From Cycas panzhihuaensis (lineage: Eukaryota; Cycadophyta), in assembly GCA_023213395.1 (NCBI GenBank), contig CM041465.1, positions 151,969,741 to 152,033,740 on the forward strand: a DNA stretch of 64,000 nucleotides. Direction: 5' to 3'. The notes under the pieces are model-generated. The model made no database searches and was not told the DNA's origin. It saw only the letters and a program-made list of their open reading frames with translations. Positions within the stretch are counted from its first letter, which is position 1, and each line of letters starts with the position of its first letter. This document shows positions 11,900 to 23,015 of this stretch, one piece after another. The translations under genes were made by a program, and so were the position numbers.

Positions 11900-13130
11900 T
11901 TTCTATAGAAGAGTTAAGAAATAGACCAACTTCATTTAAGAGAGATTTGATCTAGAGTGCTTCTTTGCTTGCTTCAACGAGTGATCGATATTCAACTTTA
12001 GTTGTTGATAGAGTTAAACCCTATATTTTTTTACTAAACCATGTGATAGGTGAGGAATCTAGAAAAAAAACATAACCTACTATTGACTTATGGTTATTTG
12101 AGTTGCCTACCCAATCTAAATTAGTATACCCTATTAAGGTTAAAGGATTATTGTAAGAATTATAAGCTATGCCATAAAAAAATACTATTTTGAAGATATC
12201 GAAGAATATGTTTAATAGCTTTTTAGTGTGATTCATGTGGTTTTTGCATATAATAAGAACATAAAGTAACAACATAAGATATATCTGGTCAAGTATGTGT
12301 TACATAGATAAGGCTACCAATAAAATACCTATATAAAGTTAGATAACATAGTGGTGTAGAACAATCAGTAGATATTTTTACTCCTGATTGTAAAGGATTA
12401 GAAACTAGTTTAGCATTTTCCATGTTAAACTGTTTGATTAAGTCTACAATATATTTTGGTTGAGATATAATTATTTTTAAATCATGTTAGTAAATTTATA
12501 ATCCGAGGAAATAGTATAGAAGACCTAGATCAGTTATTTCAAATTTATTCATCAAGGTTATTTTTAGTTTATGAATGTTATTGTTTAAAGATCCTGTGAT
12601 GATGATATTATCAACATATAGAATTAATATGGTAATATTCTTATCTTTACGTTTAAAATAGAGATTTAAATTATTGATACATCTAGTATATCCATTTTAA
12701 GTAAGATAATCATCTACTTTTGTGTACAAAGCACGGGGAGTTTGTTTCAACCCGTAGATTGGTTTCTTTAGTTTACAAACCAAGTAAGGATTATCAATAA
12801 AGTAAGGAGGTTGAGACATGTATATTTCTTCTTTGAGATCACTATTTAGAAATGTGCTCTTAACATCTATTTAACGGATTTTCTAACCAAATTTGAATGC
12901 TAGAGCAATAACAGTTTTAATAGTATTCATTTTTATAATAGGTGCAAAGGTTTCATTATAATCGATACCATCAATTTATGAGAAACCTTTTGCAACTAAG
13001 TAAGCTTTGTATTTTTCAATAGCTCCTGGTGAATTAAATTTAGTTTGATAAACCTATTTACAATCAACTAGATTCTTTCTTGATGGAAGTAGAACAAGAT
13101 CCCAAGTTGAATTCTTATTTAAAATATCAA
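11900..13130 (-). pseudogene. Cop-1 reverse transcriptase and RNase H
   Basis: Copies element RNA into DNA. Recognisable steps on the minus strand are NPIWQQAMQIEID and VAKGFS near 13150-12980, MDVKSTFLNSDLKEEIYMSQ (12870-12810), YGLKQTPRALY near 12740, then ILYVDN where YVDD is expected (12610), LGLLYYFLGL and KYIVDLIKQF. The RNase H part includes GYTNLDWVGN and STKE-like remnants at 12150-11950. The second catalytic Asp of YVDD is Asn, a G-to-A change. In-frame stops recur through RNase H. Domain order after integrase is typical copia. This copy is dead. Confidence 0.88.
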
Positions 13131-13459
13131 TTTCAATTTGCATGGCTTGTTGCCATATAGGATTATTGCTTACTTGTTTAAAAGTTTTAGGATCATTGCT
13201 GGCTATTATTTTAGCCATTAATGCATAATTAGATTATAATTTTTGAGCTCGAGTTTTCCTAGTATTTGAAGGATTACCTACATTAGATCTAGTATCAAAT
13301 AGTATTTTCTTTGCCCATATAGGTTGTTTGTTTGTGACTGTTTCTATAGTCATAGGTTGAGATGAAGAACTAGCTTGAGAAGAAGGATCTATTATGGTTG
13401 GTTCAAATAAAGTCCAGTTCTAGATTTGTATGGATAAGGATTCTATCTCTTCAAGGTTA

Positions 13460-14460
13460 TCTTATTTTTTTGAGAGGTCAACCAAATAAGTGTTGGTTAA
13501 CAAATTATCAATTGGGAGTTCTACATAAGTAGAATTTGATGTCGAGACTTCTTCATTAAATATTACATCACGTAAGATTGAAGTCTTATGCGTGATTGGA
13601 TCTAGAAGTCTATATACATTACTTTCTTCACTGTATCTAACAAGGATGTATTTTTGACTTTTAGGATCTAGTTTCTTACATTTTTCTTTGGGAATGTGTC
13701 CCCACACAATACTTCCAAAAATTCTAAGATGTTTAACTAAAGGTTTATGACTAGACCATTTTTGTTCTAGCGTAACATTTTTTAAGGTCTTACTAGGTAG
13801 ATGATTTAGAAGATAGTTAGAGTAAGCAATCGCTTCTGCCTATAACTTTAGATCAAGATTTTTTGCATGTAGCATACATCGAGTCATTTTGATTAGAGTA
13901 CAGTTTTTACATTTAATAACACCATTTTATTATGGAGTGTAAGCAATAAAATGCTGGAATTGAATTCCATGTTTCTTATAGAAGGAAATAAATTTGCTAC
14001 TTAAGTATTCTTAAACATTGTCAGATTTAAAAATTTTAATTTTTGAGTTGGATTAATTTTCGATAAGTGTTTTGAATTCAGTGAAGATGTCAAACACTTG
14101 ATTACAAGTCTTAAATGTATAAATCTAACATTTTCTCAAAAAATTATCAATAAAGGTAGTGAAATAATAACTACCAGAGTATGAAGTTATATGGAATGGT
14201 CCATATATATCAAAGTGAACAAGTTCAAGTGGAACTTTTGCTCTAAATTGGGTCTGATGTGGAAAGGGATCCATGTGTTGCTTACCTATTACGCAGGCTT
14301 CACAAACACCATAGATAGTATTTAGGGGTAGAAGACTATGAATCATATCATGTTATTTTAGATAGTGAAGTTTGCCATAGATAGTATGGCCAAACTGTGC
14401 ATGCCATAATTTATTGATTGGGTCAGATTTGACTATAAAAGTACTAAAAGAATTTGTTTT
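13460..14460 (-). pseudogene. Cop-1 integrase
   Basis: This integrase should join cDNA ends to the target. A GAG-pre-integrase zinc region appears as KLWHAQFGH and CEACVIGKQH (about 14410-14275). The core has LVHFDIYGPF (first Asp, about 14215), FKSDNV (second Asp, Gly lost, about 14020) and NGVIKCKN (about 13935), where the catalytic Glu of NGVVERKN is Lys. The C-terminal region LRIFGSIVWGHIPKEKCKKLD and its continuation to 13462 is the usual copia tail. The Glu-to-Lys change and several stops mean the enzyme is inactive. Confidence 0.88.
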
Positions 14461-14689
14461 AGTATTTTGTAAAATGGTTAAGCTATAGAGACCTATTTTA
14501 TGATCAATGGATCCAGAGCCAATAGATTTGAATTTATTTAATAGTTCTTTGATAATAAATTTATCTTTCTAGAATTCGACAACAAGGTCTTTCTGCTAGA
14601 TCTGGTAAATAGAAAGAAGATTTAGCAACAAACCAGGCACATAGAATACATCCTTGATTGAACCATCTTTTAGAGTGACATCACCTGAT

Positions 14690-14830
14690 CCTTTCACTTT
14701 GAGTTGAGATCCACTCCTAAAAGAAATCTCTTCTTCAAAGTTAATATCAGATTGATAATTAGTTAAATTCTCTTAGAGTCCTATCATGTGATATGAGGCA
14801 CCAGAGTCAAGAATCCATTACGGTGATATA
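14690..14830 (-). pseudogene. Cop-1 protease
   Basis: The copia protease motif WILDSGASYHM is read at 14817-14785 on the minus strand, with the catalytic DSGA intact, followed by a conserved FRSGSQLKVKGSGDVTL region to about 14690. It lies between the zinc knuckle and the pre-integrase domain, as in other copia elements. Stops occur on both sides. Confidence 0.85.
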
Positions 14831-14943
14831 ATAGATGGAGTAATGAAGGTAGAGGTAGAAGTAGTTAAAGAATAATTATGTGATTGGGGTTAGGTTTAAA
14901 TTCCCTTAGAAACTTTCCAAGCTTCTGAAGCTATTCTATTTCT

Positions 14944-15850
14944 ACAGACATCAATGGTATGGCCTTTTTTGTGGCAATATGCACAACTGATGTTCTGTGA
15001 AGGATTTACAATGTTCTAATTTGGAATAAATTGTTTATAGGTATTCTAGTATCTTGGTGGTCCAGAATACTTAGTATTATTTTGAGAAGTAGATTGTGGA
15101 CCTCTGTGAGGTTTCTGAAACTTAGGACTACTATTGTAATTATTTTGGTGTTTAGTTTTATGTTGAGGTTTTGATTTTAAAAAGAAAGCTTGAGAAGGAT
15201 CTTTTAATTTTCCAGTTTGGGTCAACATTATTTGGTGTTTTATAAGTTGATTTGTCAGCTGATTAAAGTTTATTAGTGGATTACCATCTTGTTTTCTAGC
15301 AGTTTTAAAGAGATTAAAATGCTTCAGAAGTTTGTTTATTGCCAACCAAATAAGTATATCGTCGTCTTTAGCATGTGTGATTTTTTCTTCTTTATCACCT
15401 ACTTTTGCTATAGATTTAATACAGTTCCCTAATTCTTTGTTGATAAGTTAAATTTTGGATAAGAAATCTTAGACTTTAGAAAAGTTATCATACTTGAGGT
15501 CATATAATTATTATTCTAGGATAGCTAATTGTTGTGTGTTAATCTTGTCATATTTTTCCTTAAGGGTTTTCTAGACGATTTCAAGATCATCTGTATCATA
15601 AAATTGTTGACTAATATCTAGTAAAAGAGTTGATAGGATGGTGCCTAGGGCTGCATCATAGTTCATTAGATAAACCATATAACTTTCTAATTTTTTATCT
15701 TTTGATTTTATAAATTTGCCTGTAACATATTGCCATATCTTTTGTTATTTCATTTGATAGGATATTTGATTCTTCCAGTCGGCATAATTTGAGTCGTTTA
15801 AAACTGGAATTAGTATACAAGTAATTGAACTTGGCATAAGTGCCATTATG
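14944..15850 (-). pseudogene. Cop-1 gag with CCHC zinc knuckle
   Basis: The copia gag capsid/nucleocapsid protein. Reading starts near 15846 with MALMPSSITCILIPVLN, then NYADWKNQI and LKEKYDKINTQQL, the UBN2-like capsid region. An open segment of 99 residues at 15345-15046 is Gln/Asn/Lys-rich. The zinc knuckle CAYCHKKGHTIDVC (14985-14944) is a perfect C-x2-C-x4-H-x4-C. The frame is broken by stops that mostly replace Gln or Trp. Three hairpin-forming repeats lie just upstream of the start. Confidence 0.85.
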
Positions 15851-15867
15851 GATATAAAACGATGATT

Positions 15868-15965
15868 AGAGATCCTCTTGAAAAAGGTTTTGTCAAGTTT
15901 AGAGATCCTCTTGAAAGAGGTTTTGATAAGTTTAGAGATCCTCTTGAAAGAGGTTTGTCAAGTTT
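15868..15965 (-). repeat. Three 33-bp tandem repeats with hairpins, before Cop-1 gag
   Basis: Units at 15868-15900, 15901-15933 and 15934-15965 (33, 33 and 32 bp) share AGAGATCCTCTTGAAAGAGG. Each contains the inverted repeat CCTCTT-GA-AAGAGG, so the element RNA could form three short stem-loops in a row. In the first unit one stem pair becomes a G-U wobble. They end about 20 bases before the gag start. Confidence 0.85.
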
Positions 15966-16678
15966 GACTGTAGGTGAATCAAATTAATTATTTAAAACAC
16001 AAACTCATTAATAACCACTGAACATTAAAGGTATCCTTTAATTTTTCATTGATAATTAACATAAATATTTAAAAAATAATAATGAAAAAAAAAAGCTGGA
16101 AATCATTGTTATTTATTTAGTTCGTTCAGATACCCTTTCCTTAGAATAAAATATTCCCCTTTGTAAAAAAATTATTATTCCCCTTGTTGCTTTAAGTAGC
16201 TTAATGAAAAGAATGATTAGTGTTAAAGATGTTTTATAATAAAAACTTGAACAATTACAAATTATAAACAAAGGAGTTTAGTTGTTGATTGGGTGACTGA
16301 AAATTCTCTAAAAAACACCTGATAATTATATGATTGATGATTTTATTAAGAGTGGTGAAGAGAATAATTTAGACTAATTTTTGACAGTGATATTTACCCT
16401 TTAATAATCTTTTTAATAACAAAAATAAAATTTTAAATAAAGGAAAAAAGAATGAATTAAAGCAAAAGTTGTATTATAAGATGGGGGGTAAGCCCCTTTG
16501 AAAGGGTGTGTTTTAGACACTTTAAATGCTATATTAGTTAAACATTTAATTAAATATTCATAAAAAGATAAAAAAGAGAATAGAGGGGTTTAATTGATTA
16601 AAATGGGGTTTTAACTATTTTAATTGATTTAATACATAAGGTGGGGGGGTTAATATTAAAATGTAGTAAGGAGGGGAA

Positions 16679-16691
16679 GGGGGGGGGGGGG
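16679..16691 (+). repeat. G13 run
   Basis: Thirteen G in a row, preceded by GAGGGGAA, in the Cop-1 leader just upstream of the captured promoter. Confidence 0.95.
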
Positions 16692-16756
16692 TTTAAATGT
16701 TTAATATTGATTAAATCAAAATATATATAATTAAGAGATGACGGACCTGATGGGTT

Positions 16757-16765
16757 TATAAAAAA
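16757..16765 (+). promoter_or_regulatory. TATA box of the captured gene fragment
   Basis: TATAAAAAA on the plus strand lies 98 bases before the ATG at 16863. A purine-rich leader, GGGGGAAGGAAGGAGAAACC, fits a 5' UTR. The direction matches the CCCH gene fragment and opposes Cop-1. Functional status is inferred. Confidence 0.5.
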
Positions 16766-16862
16766 TGAAAAATCATTTTTGCATTTGCAAAAATGTTAGG
16801 TTATTTTTCAGTTTGATTTGGGGTCTGAGGGGGAAGGAAGGAGAAACCCTACCCATTCGATC

Positions 16863-17799
16863 ATGGCGACTAGCTTTCGAGGTAGTGATGGCAATATGAT
16901 GATAGGCTTTAATAGCTATTTCTTTGGCTCAACAAAAGTGGCTACAGTCGATGGTGCATGAAAGCACTCCCTCTATTTGTGATTGAGTCATTCGATCTGG
17001 TGTTGAAGAAGCCCCATAGGTACGATGCAACAGTAACACAAAATAACAGTGGATTACCCTGGTTGCATGGCCATAACCCTAGGGTTAATGCTTCATAGAA
17101 CATCAATGGATTACCCTTGACACCACTGGCTGTTAATCCCAGGGTTAATGGTGTTTCGACTGTGCCCGTGATATGGTGCAACCCGAGTTTTCCCAGTGCC
17201 ATGCCAAGGTTACCTGGTTCTGCCTTTGGGGTGTCTGCGGGACCTTGTAATAATGTAGAGGTTTTAGTGAGCCTTCTTAGGAATTATGTTTGTGCATTCC
17301 AAAATTTTGTCTGATATATACTCCATGTAGGATAGATGCAATTTCTTCTTCTATATTTTCTTTTACTTTTATGTTTTGTGCTTTTTTGCGATATTCTTCC
17401 TTTCAAGGGTTCATTTTCCTTAAAGGCAATGGCAAAAATTACTGTGTGGATCTATTCTTCCACATGATATCTTGAGTTGAAACCACTATGTATTTTAATT
17501 ATAAGCCAAGTTGCACCATGCTTGGATTTTGATAGTTGCTTATGTTTGCTATTTATAACTATGTCACTGATTTGTGATCTGGGACTGAATTAATTTAGAC
17601 AATGTAGGCATTATAATACTCCAGATGGATGTCCTTATGGCACAAACTGTTACTTCAAGTATGGCCCAACTGATGATAGAGAACTCAATACATAGATGTT
17701 ACCTTTGGGAGGCAAGTCTAAACCTTGTATGAAGCTTTTCAATACATCTAGTTACTTATATGGAGAAGGATGTCATTTCTTGCATTATGTACCAAGTAG
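16863..17799 (+). pseudogene. Captured fragment of a CCCH zinc-finger gene (antisense in Cop-1)
   Basis: Plus-strand coding traces inside the Cop-1 leader. A candidate first exon begins ATG GCG at 16863 and reaches about 17260, with a coding-like, more GC-rich stretch (LTPLAVNPRVNGVSTVPVIW, 17120-17180). A T-rich interval (about 17261-17596) looks like an intron. From 17597 the frame gives C-x8-C-x5-C-x3-Y (CRHYNTPDGCPYGTNCYFKY), a CCCH finger with its His changed to Tyr. After one stop comes KSKPCMKLFNTSS...GEGCHFLHYVP, close to the first finger of plant CCCH/KH RNA-binding proteins; its second Cys is Tyr. It ends beside the Cop-1 PBS. The exact parent gene and splice sites are not settled; membership of the CCCH class is fairly secure. 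Confidence 0.72.
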
Positions 17800-17913
17800 T
17801 ATCAGTTTTTATAACCATTTACTATAAGACTAGGATTTACAACTGCTCCAACCTATTTCCTTGTTGATACCATTAGAGTATTGGCTATGACTAGTGATGG
17901 AGCCAAACTTAGT

Positions 17914-17925
17914 GCTCTGATACCA
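17914..17925 (-). other. Cop-1 primer binding site (initiator tRNA-Met)
   Basis: The minus strand reads TGGTATCAGAGC, directly next to the LTR start at 17926. This is the perfect initiator-Met primer site used by most plant copia elements. Confidence 0.95.
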
Positions 17926-18431
17926 TGTTGAAGAAAGGTATCATGTACAATATCAGTAGGATCAAATAATTAAGCATTCATAGGAAGAAATTGATATTGC
18001 ACATGTACACATATTTGGAAGGTGGAAAACCCCTTTTGAGGAAGAAAAACCACCTCTGAAAGTATGAGTTTATTGGCTAAAAAATTTTACATAGACTTGA
18101 ATTTGAAGATCAAACATGACCAGAAATACCCTCTACATACCAAGCTAATGGTGGAAACTAGCCTTCAGATAGGCTTATGACAGCCTCCTAGATTTCTGGA
18201 ACTACACCTAGAATCTAGGAGAGGCTATTTAAAAAATAAGAGGTTCATTGAAATGGGTAGTTGCTCATTTCAATGACATGTACATAATAAATAATAGTTA
18301 ACATTAACTTTATAAAATGAACCTTTATATAACTTAAATTTATATTTAGATAACTTTATAAAATGAACCTTTATATAACTTAAATTTATATTTAGACATG
18401 TGATCAAAAAGTAACATTAGCTTTTCTAACA
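17926..18431 (-). repeat. Cop-1 5' LTR (506 bp)
   Basis: TG at 17926 to CA at 18431, matching 11142-11594 with scattered substitutions and an internal duplication near 18308-18390 that is absent from the 3' copy. Confidence 0.92.
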
Positions 18432-18436
18432 CAATA
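18432..18436. other. Cop-1 target duplication, right copy (CAATA)
   Basis: Follows the terminal TTCTAACA of the Cop-1 5' LTR and matches 11137-11141 exactly. Confidence 0.9.
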
Positions 18437-18863
18437 AATAAACTTTTGTTTCTTTTTTTAACTTTTTATAATGTTTTGTGACATTGGGTTAACTTGTAAA
18501 GTGATTTGAAGTTTATAAGTCAATCCCTGCCTACTTGGCCTTGGTCACATGGTCATTTGAGTGACAAATCCATTATTTGATTGTCAAGAGCCTATTTTAC
18601 AAAATAAATATACAACAATAATTAGTTTTTTAAGAGATTTGATCTAACAATAGTTATATACCACACTTTTATATAAATTTTTAATGAAAAAGTAAATTTT
18701 ATATCTTTTTAGGGTATTTTGCTTATATGTGAGTAGTCTAAGGTAGAAAACCACTCATACCAACTACTTGTGCATAAACAAAGGGCTCTTGTAACCTTCT
18801 TTCTTTGTTTTTGTGCTTGTTTTTCTTACTTTATAGTTATTTTCTATTGTATACTATATTAAA
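18437..18863. other. AT-rich DNA upstream of Cop-2
   Basis: No gene seen. It may include the 5' leader of Cop-2, since the gag-like ATG follows at 18864, but I found neither a primer binding site nor a matching LTR. Confidence 0.4.
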
Positions 18864-19619
18864 ATGGCTAGTATAGGTGGTATACTAAATACAGTCATAA
18901 AAGAACTCACAGGTCCCCAGAATTATACTCTTTGGAAACATACAAGCCTTAAGGGGTGTTATAGACTAAAGTATTATCATTGTAGAAAATTAGAACACAT
19001 TAAGAAGGATTATTAGAAATGGCAACAATATTTATAATAATCACATAATTCATCCCAATGATAACAATAACAACAACCCCAATGATAGGGGCAATAATAA
19101 AAATGATAGTAATGGCCACTTAAGCAATGTGGTCAAGTGTCAAATGTAGCAAATAAGTCACTTTCTAAAATATCAAAATGATTGAATAGAATAGCATACA
19201 AAATGGGTTTAGATGTACAAGATATCTAGTTCATCGATTCTAGTATATCACAACATATAATTAGAAGGCTAAAATGGTTTTTTTAAATGTGGGAAGTATA
19301 TGAGAAGGTCACCATTGGTGATGACATAGATTTAAAGTCCATAAGAGTAGGAAAAGTGTTAATAATCTAGATGAATGAAGAATAATAATATTTGAATAAT
19401 GTTTTATATATACCAAATCTAAAGGTCAACTTTATTTCAATTAAGAAATATAAAGAACAAGACATGACTATAATATTTACTTAAGGATAATGCACAGTCA
19501 GAGATAAACAAAATAATGTTGTAGCTAAGGGTCTCAAGAAAAATAATCCATATAAACTACAAGGACACTCTTATATACATAGAGCATTCCTATTTGTGTC
19601 TCTTAAATAAAAGATATGG

Positions 19620-20390
19620 CATGAATGCATGAGTCATCTAAACCATACTAGTCTCTAATTAATATATAAGTTAAAAATTATACATGGCCTTCCCATGATA
19701 GATAGTAAAGATTATATATATGAACCTTCTATATTTGGAAAATAACATAAAGAGCCCTTTCCTAAAAAGAAGACATAGAGAGCTAAGAAGAAGTTAGAAT
19801 TGATTCACTTAATATATATGGACCAATGCCTATCATCTCACTAAGTGGAATGAGATATTTTGTTACTTTCATCGATGATTTTCCATAGAAAGTTTGGGTT
19901 CTTCCATTAAGGAGAAATTCATAAGCTTTTACCTACTTTAAATAGTTTAAGGAGATGGTGGAAAATGAAAGTTCTCTGAAGATTAAGGTCCTGTGAATTG
20001 ACAATAATAAAGAATACACATCAAATAAATTCACACACTTCTACAAGGATCATGGGATTAAGAGACAGTAGAAAAATACCTATATACCTCAATAAAATAG
20101 AGTTATTAAGAGGATGGACATAACTCTAGATGAAAAATCCAAGGCCATGATATAAGGCAAGGATGCAACAATTTTTTATGGGCAAAATTTATCAATAAAG
20201 TGGCATATCTAACAAACAAAAGTACTAACAAGGTTGTTAGAAATAAAACACATGAGAAAAATTAGTTACATAGAAAAAAAAACCTAAGTCATCTTAGAAT
20301 TTTTAGGTGTATAGCATATATTCATATCCCTAAGGAGAAATGATAAAAGTTAGATAATAAGAGTACAAAATATATCCTTGTTGGATACTC
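19620..20390 (+). pseudogene. Cop-2 integrase
   Basis: Integrase remnants: WHECMSHLNHTSL (pre-integrase His region), EPFPKKK and KKLELIHLIYMDQCL, where the first core Asp is shifted, followed by the C-terminal copia tail HIPKEK and NKSTKYILVGYSKESNVYKV (20330-20420). That tail is close to the corresponding part of Cop-1 (KYILVRYSEESNVYRL), so the two copia elements are related though in opposite directions. Many frameshifts and stops. Confidence 0.8.
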
Positions 20391-20869
20391 TAAAGAAAGT
20401 AATGTTTACAAGGTATACAAGTTATTAATACAAAAAATTCACACAACTCATGTTGTGATCTTTTAGTCAAATGATACATAAAATATTAGTTCAATTGATG
20501 TTGAGTATCATGTTGATGAGTCACCTAAATATATTTCTTTATATGACATTATCCAACTAAAGTATGAGCCATTTAATATTGGCGAAGTAATAGAACTAGA
20601 ATCCTTCTAATTTTTAGAAGCTAGTCTTAAGTAAAATCGAAAGATAGGGACAAAGCTTTCACCTTCATCTTTAAAGAAGAAACTTCTAAAATAGTATTTA
20701 AAAACCATGGAGAATTCTAAGAAAATATTATCTAAATTTGATGGAATGTAAAAATAAAACATACAACCCTCTAAACATGTAAATATATCACTTATGGCAA
20801 ATGTACTAAATATAGATGTACCATCTACAATTGAAGAAACACTTAAAGAGAAGAAGTAGTATGACATTA

Positions 20870-22290
20870 TGGAGTCTAAAATCTAAGCAGTCAAGGAAGA
20901 CTACACATGGGATCTAGTAGAATTGCTTACTAGTAAGCAAGTGATTAGATGTAAATGGATCTATAGAATCAAGTTTAAATCTGATCGATCTATATATATC
21001 TATAAAGTATGATTTATTATAAAAGGTTTCAAATCATAAGAAGGGGTTGACTACCAAGAGACATTTACTCCTATCACAAAGATGAACATCATTCAACTCA
21101 TTATGATGATAGTTGTATAATTAAATTAGAAACCACATTAGATGGATATAAAAAGCACATTTCTAAATAGGGAGTTAAAAAAAAAAAATCCACATAGAGT
21201 AGCCACCTAGCTTTATTGAAAAAGACCACTCACACTAGGTATGTCAACTTAGGAAGGCCTTATATGGCCTAAAATAGGCTCCTAGAGCCTAGTGTGAAAA
21301 AAATGATCAATACTTTTAGAAGATTGGATTTAAGAGATCTATAATTTACTCAAACCTATATATTAAAATAAAGAATGATAAAATCTTATTTGTGTTGTTG
21401 TATATTAATGATCTATTGATTATAGGTAATGATGTTGATATGATATCATGCTTGAAGGTAGGTCTTAGTTATTACTTTGGGATGACTTATCTGGGTATTT
21501 TATATTACTTACTTAGAGTGGAAGTATGGCAGATACATGAACATATCTTCATCTCACAAGTAAAGTATACTTGGAAATTTCTTAATAAATTCATAGTAGA
21601 AAATTATAATCCTATGACCACCCATAGAAATAGGTTCCAAATCAATAGCAAAAAATGGTGGAATAGATGTTGATTCTACATTATATAAGCAACTAGTGGG
21701 AAGTATAATATACCTAATCACTACCAAACTTAATATATATTATGCAATTAAAATAGTATTTAGACTTATGGTAGTGCCAAAACAAAGTTACTAGAAAGCT
21801 ATAAAAACGATCCTTAAATACTTAAAAGAGAAAATTCACTATGGACTTAGATTCTAGAATAATAATAGTTTCAAGTTGGTATGATTCATAGATTTTGATT
21901 GGGTTAGATGCATGGATAACAGAAGGTCAAATTTTAGGTATTGTTTTAATATGGGTTTAATTATTGTCACATGGAGCAACAAACTCTAATAAAGTAGAGT
22001 ACAAGACTATAGTTTTAGTAGCTATAAAATCCATTTAGTTATATTAGGCTCTAGAGGACATGAGACTATAATAATCATAACCAACTATCTTATACTATAA
22101 TAATTAAAGTACTTTAGAGATTACAAAAAATCTTGTGTTCCATGCTCGCACCAAATATATTAAGGTCCACCATCACTTTTTTTAGGAGTTAATTCAAAAG
22201 GTATGATATAGATGGTATATAAGCTTACAAAATAATAGTTAGCTAACATCCTTATCAAACCATTGATATATGATAGATTTTAGACTCTTA
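20870..22290 (+). pseudogene. Cop-2 reverse transcriptase and RNase H
   Basis: RT traces: DYTWDLVELLTSKQVIRCKW (20905-20960), KGFKS, DYQETFTPITKMN (21048-21087), MDIKSTFLNRELK (21140-21175), LLYINDLLIIGND (21393-21432, where YVDD is YIND) and LGILYYLLRVEVWQ. RNase H follows, with YKQLVGSIIYLITTKLNIYY (21680-21740) and DFDWVRCMDNRRS (21890-21930), and ends with LANILIKPL. One residual open segment of 93 residues is at 21392-21673. The catalytic Asp changed to Asn and multiple stops show it is inactive. Confidence 0.85.
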
Positions 22291-22320
22291 GGGATGGTTA
22301 AGGTGTCAAAAAAGTGAAAT

Positions 22321-23015
22321 AAACATTAACATAAAGCATTAGACTTTTTATTTTATGAGTTCATAACCTTATGTTATGGACGTCCCCTTTAAATTTTGTA
22401 TTATATTAGTATAGGATTATTTTACATTTTATAAAGTGATAAGTAAATGGGGGTTTTAACTCTCACCTCATATGTATCATATTAAGTAGGATTAACATTC
22501 TCTTATTTATTATATATAGTATATATATAGGTCATTTTGTAAAATGCATTAGTATAAAGTAAGGATCATTGAGTCACTTGTATAATGTAAGATATTTATT
22601 AAATAGAGAAGAAATCAAATTTTTTAAAATTAATTTTTAATGTTTTAATGGTTAATCATATCAATTATTATCCTCATTGTATACCTTAATGCAACACCTC
22701 TTTTATCCATCCTTTAAAGGACTTAAGCATAATATTCTTTTTAATAAGGCCACTCAAATAAATAAATATTAAAAATAGATTTTAACCCATGAGTACTTCC
22801 CATGACCAAAATTCCAACATTTATTAAATCAAATTATGTTGATTAGAAATTCAAAGTCTTCAATCAATTAAAATAACAAAAGTTGTAAAGATATACTACT
22901 AATGATTTTAAGAAGTCTATTAATATTGACTCATATACATATATGTTATATCTAATAAATTATGATGGTGCCTTAGGGACCATCCTTTTACCACTAGCCC
23001 TTGTGTTATATAGCC
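22321..23015. other. AT-rich DNA between Cop-2 and Gyp-C
   Basis: No gene recognised. It probably contains the 3' end of Cop-2 (polypyrimidine and AT runs at 22320-22640) and the target region of Gyp-C. Its last five bases, TAGCC (23011-23015), may be one side of the Gyp-C target duplication. Confidence 0.4.

Larger units (their letters stand above)
11142..18431 (-). mobile_element. Cop-1: full-length Ty1/copia retrotransposon
   Basis: A 7290-bp element with LTRs of 453 bp (11142-11594) and 506 bp (17926-18431). Both begin TGTTGAAGAAAGGTATCATG on the plus strand and end TTCTAACA. CAATA flanks it on both sides (11137-11141 and 18432-18436), a perfect 5-bp target duplication. On the minus strand the order is PBS, leader, gag, protease, integrase, RT, RNase H, PPT; integrase before RT marks Ty1/copia. 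The leader between PBS and gag is about 2 kb, which is long for copia, because it holds an antisense host-gene fragment. Gag and pol contain many stops. Confidence 0.95.
18864..22320 (+). mobile_element. Cop-2: eroded Ty1/copia element
   Basis: The order is gag, zinc knuckle, protease, integrase, RT, RNase H on the plus strand. Gag starts MASIGGILNTVIKELTGPQN at 18864, then jumps directly to a knuckle region (18975-19020), so most of gag is deleted. In the knuckle, YYHCRKLEHIKKDY, the first and last Cys are Tyr. The protease site reads FIDSS (DSG lost, about 19233). It ends with LANILIKPL near 22255, the usual copia RNase H tail. Frames change and stops are frequent. No LTR pair or target duplication could be recognised. 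Confidence 0.85.

Noticed and set aside
15868-15965. CRISPR-like spaced repeats
   Set aside because: The 33-bp units are directly adjacent with no spacers, in a plant retrotransposon.
22840-22980. Weak resemblance to an RNase H strand (DGALGTILLPLAL) before Gyp-C
   Set aside because: Only one short stretch matches, frames break on both sides, and no neighbouring pol domain supports it.
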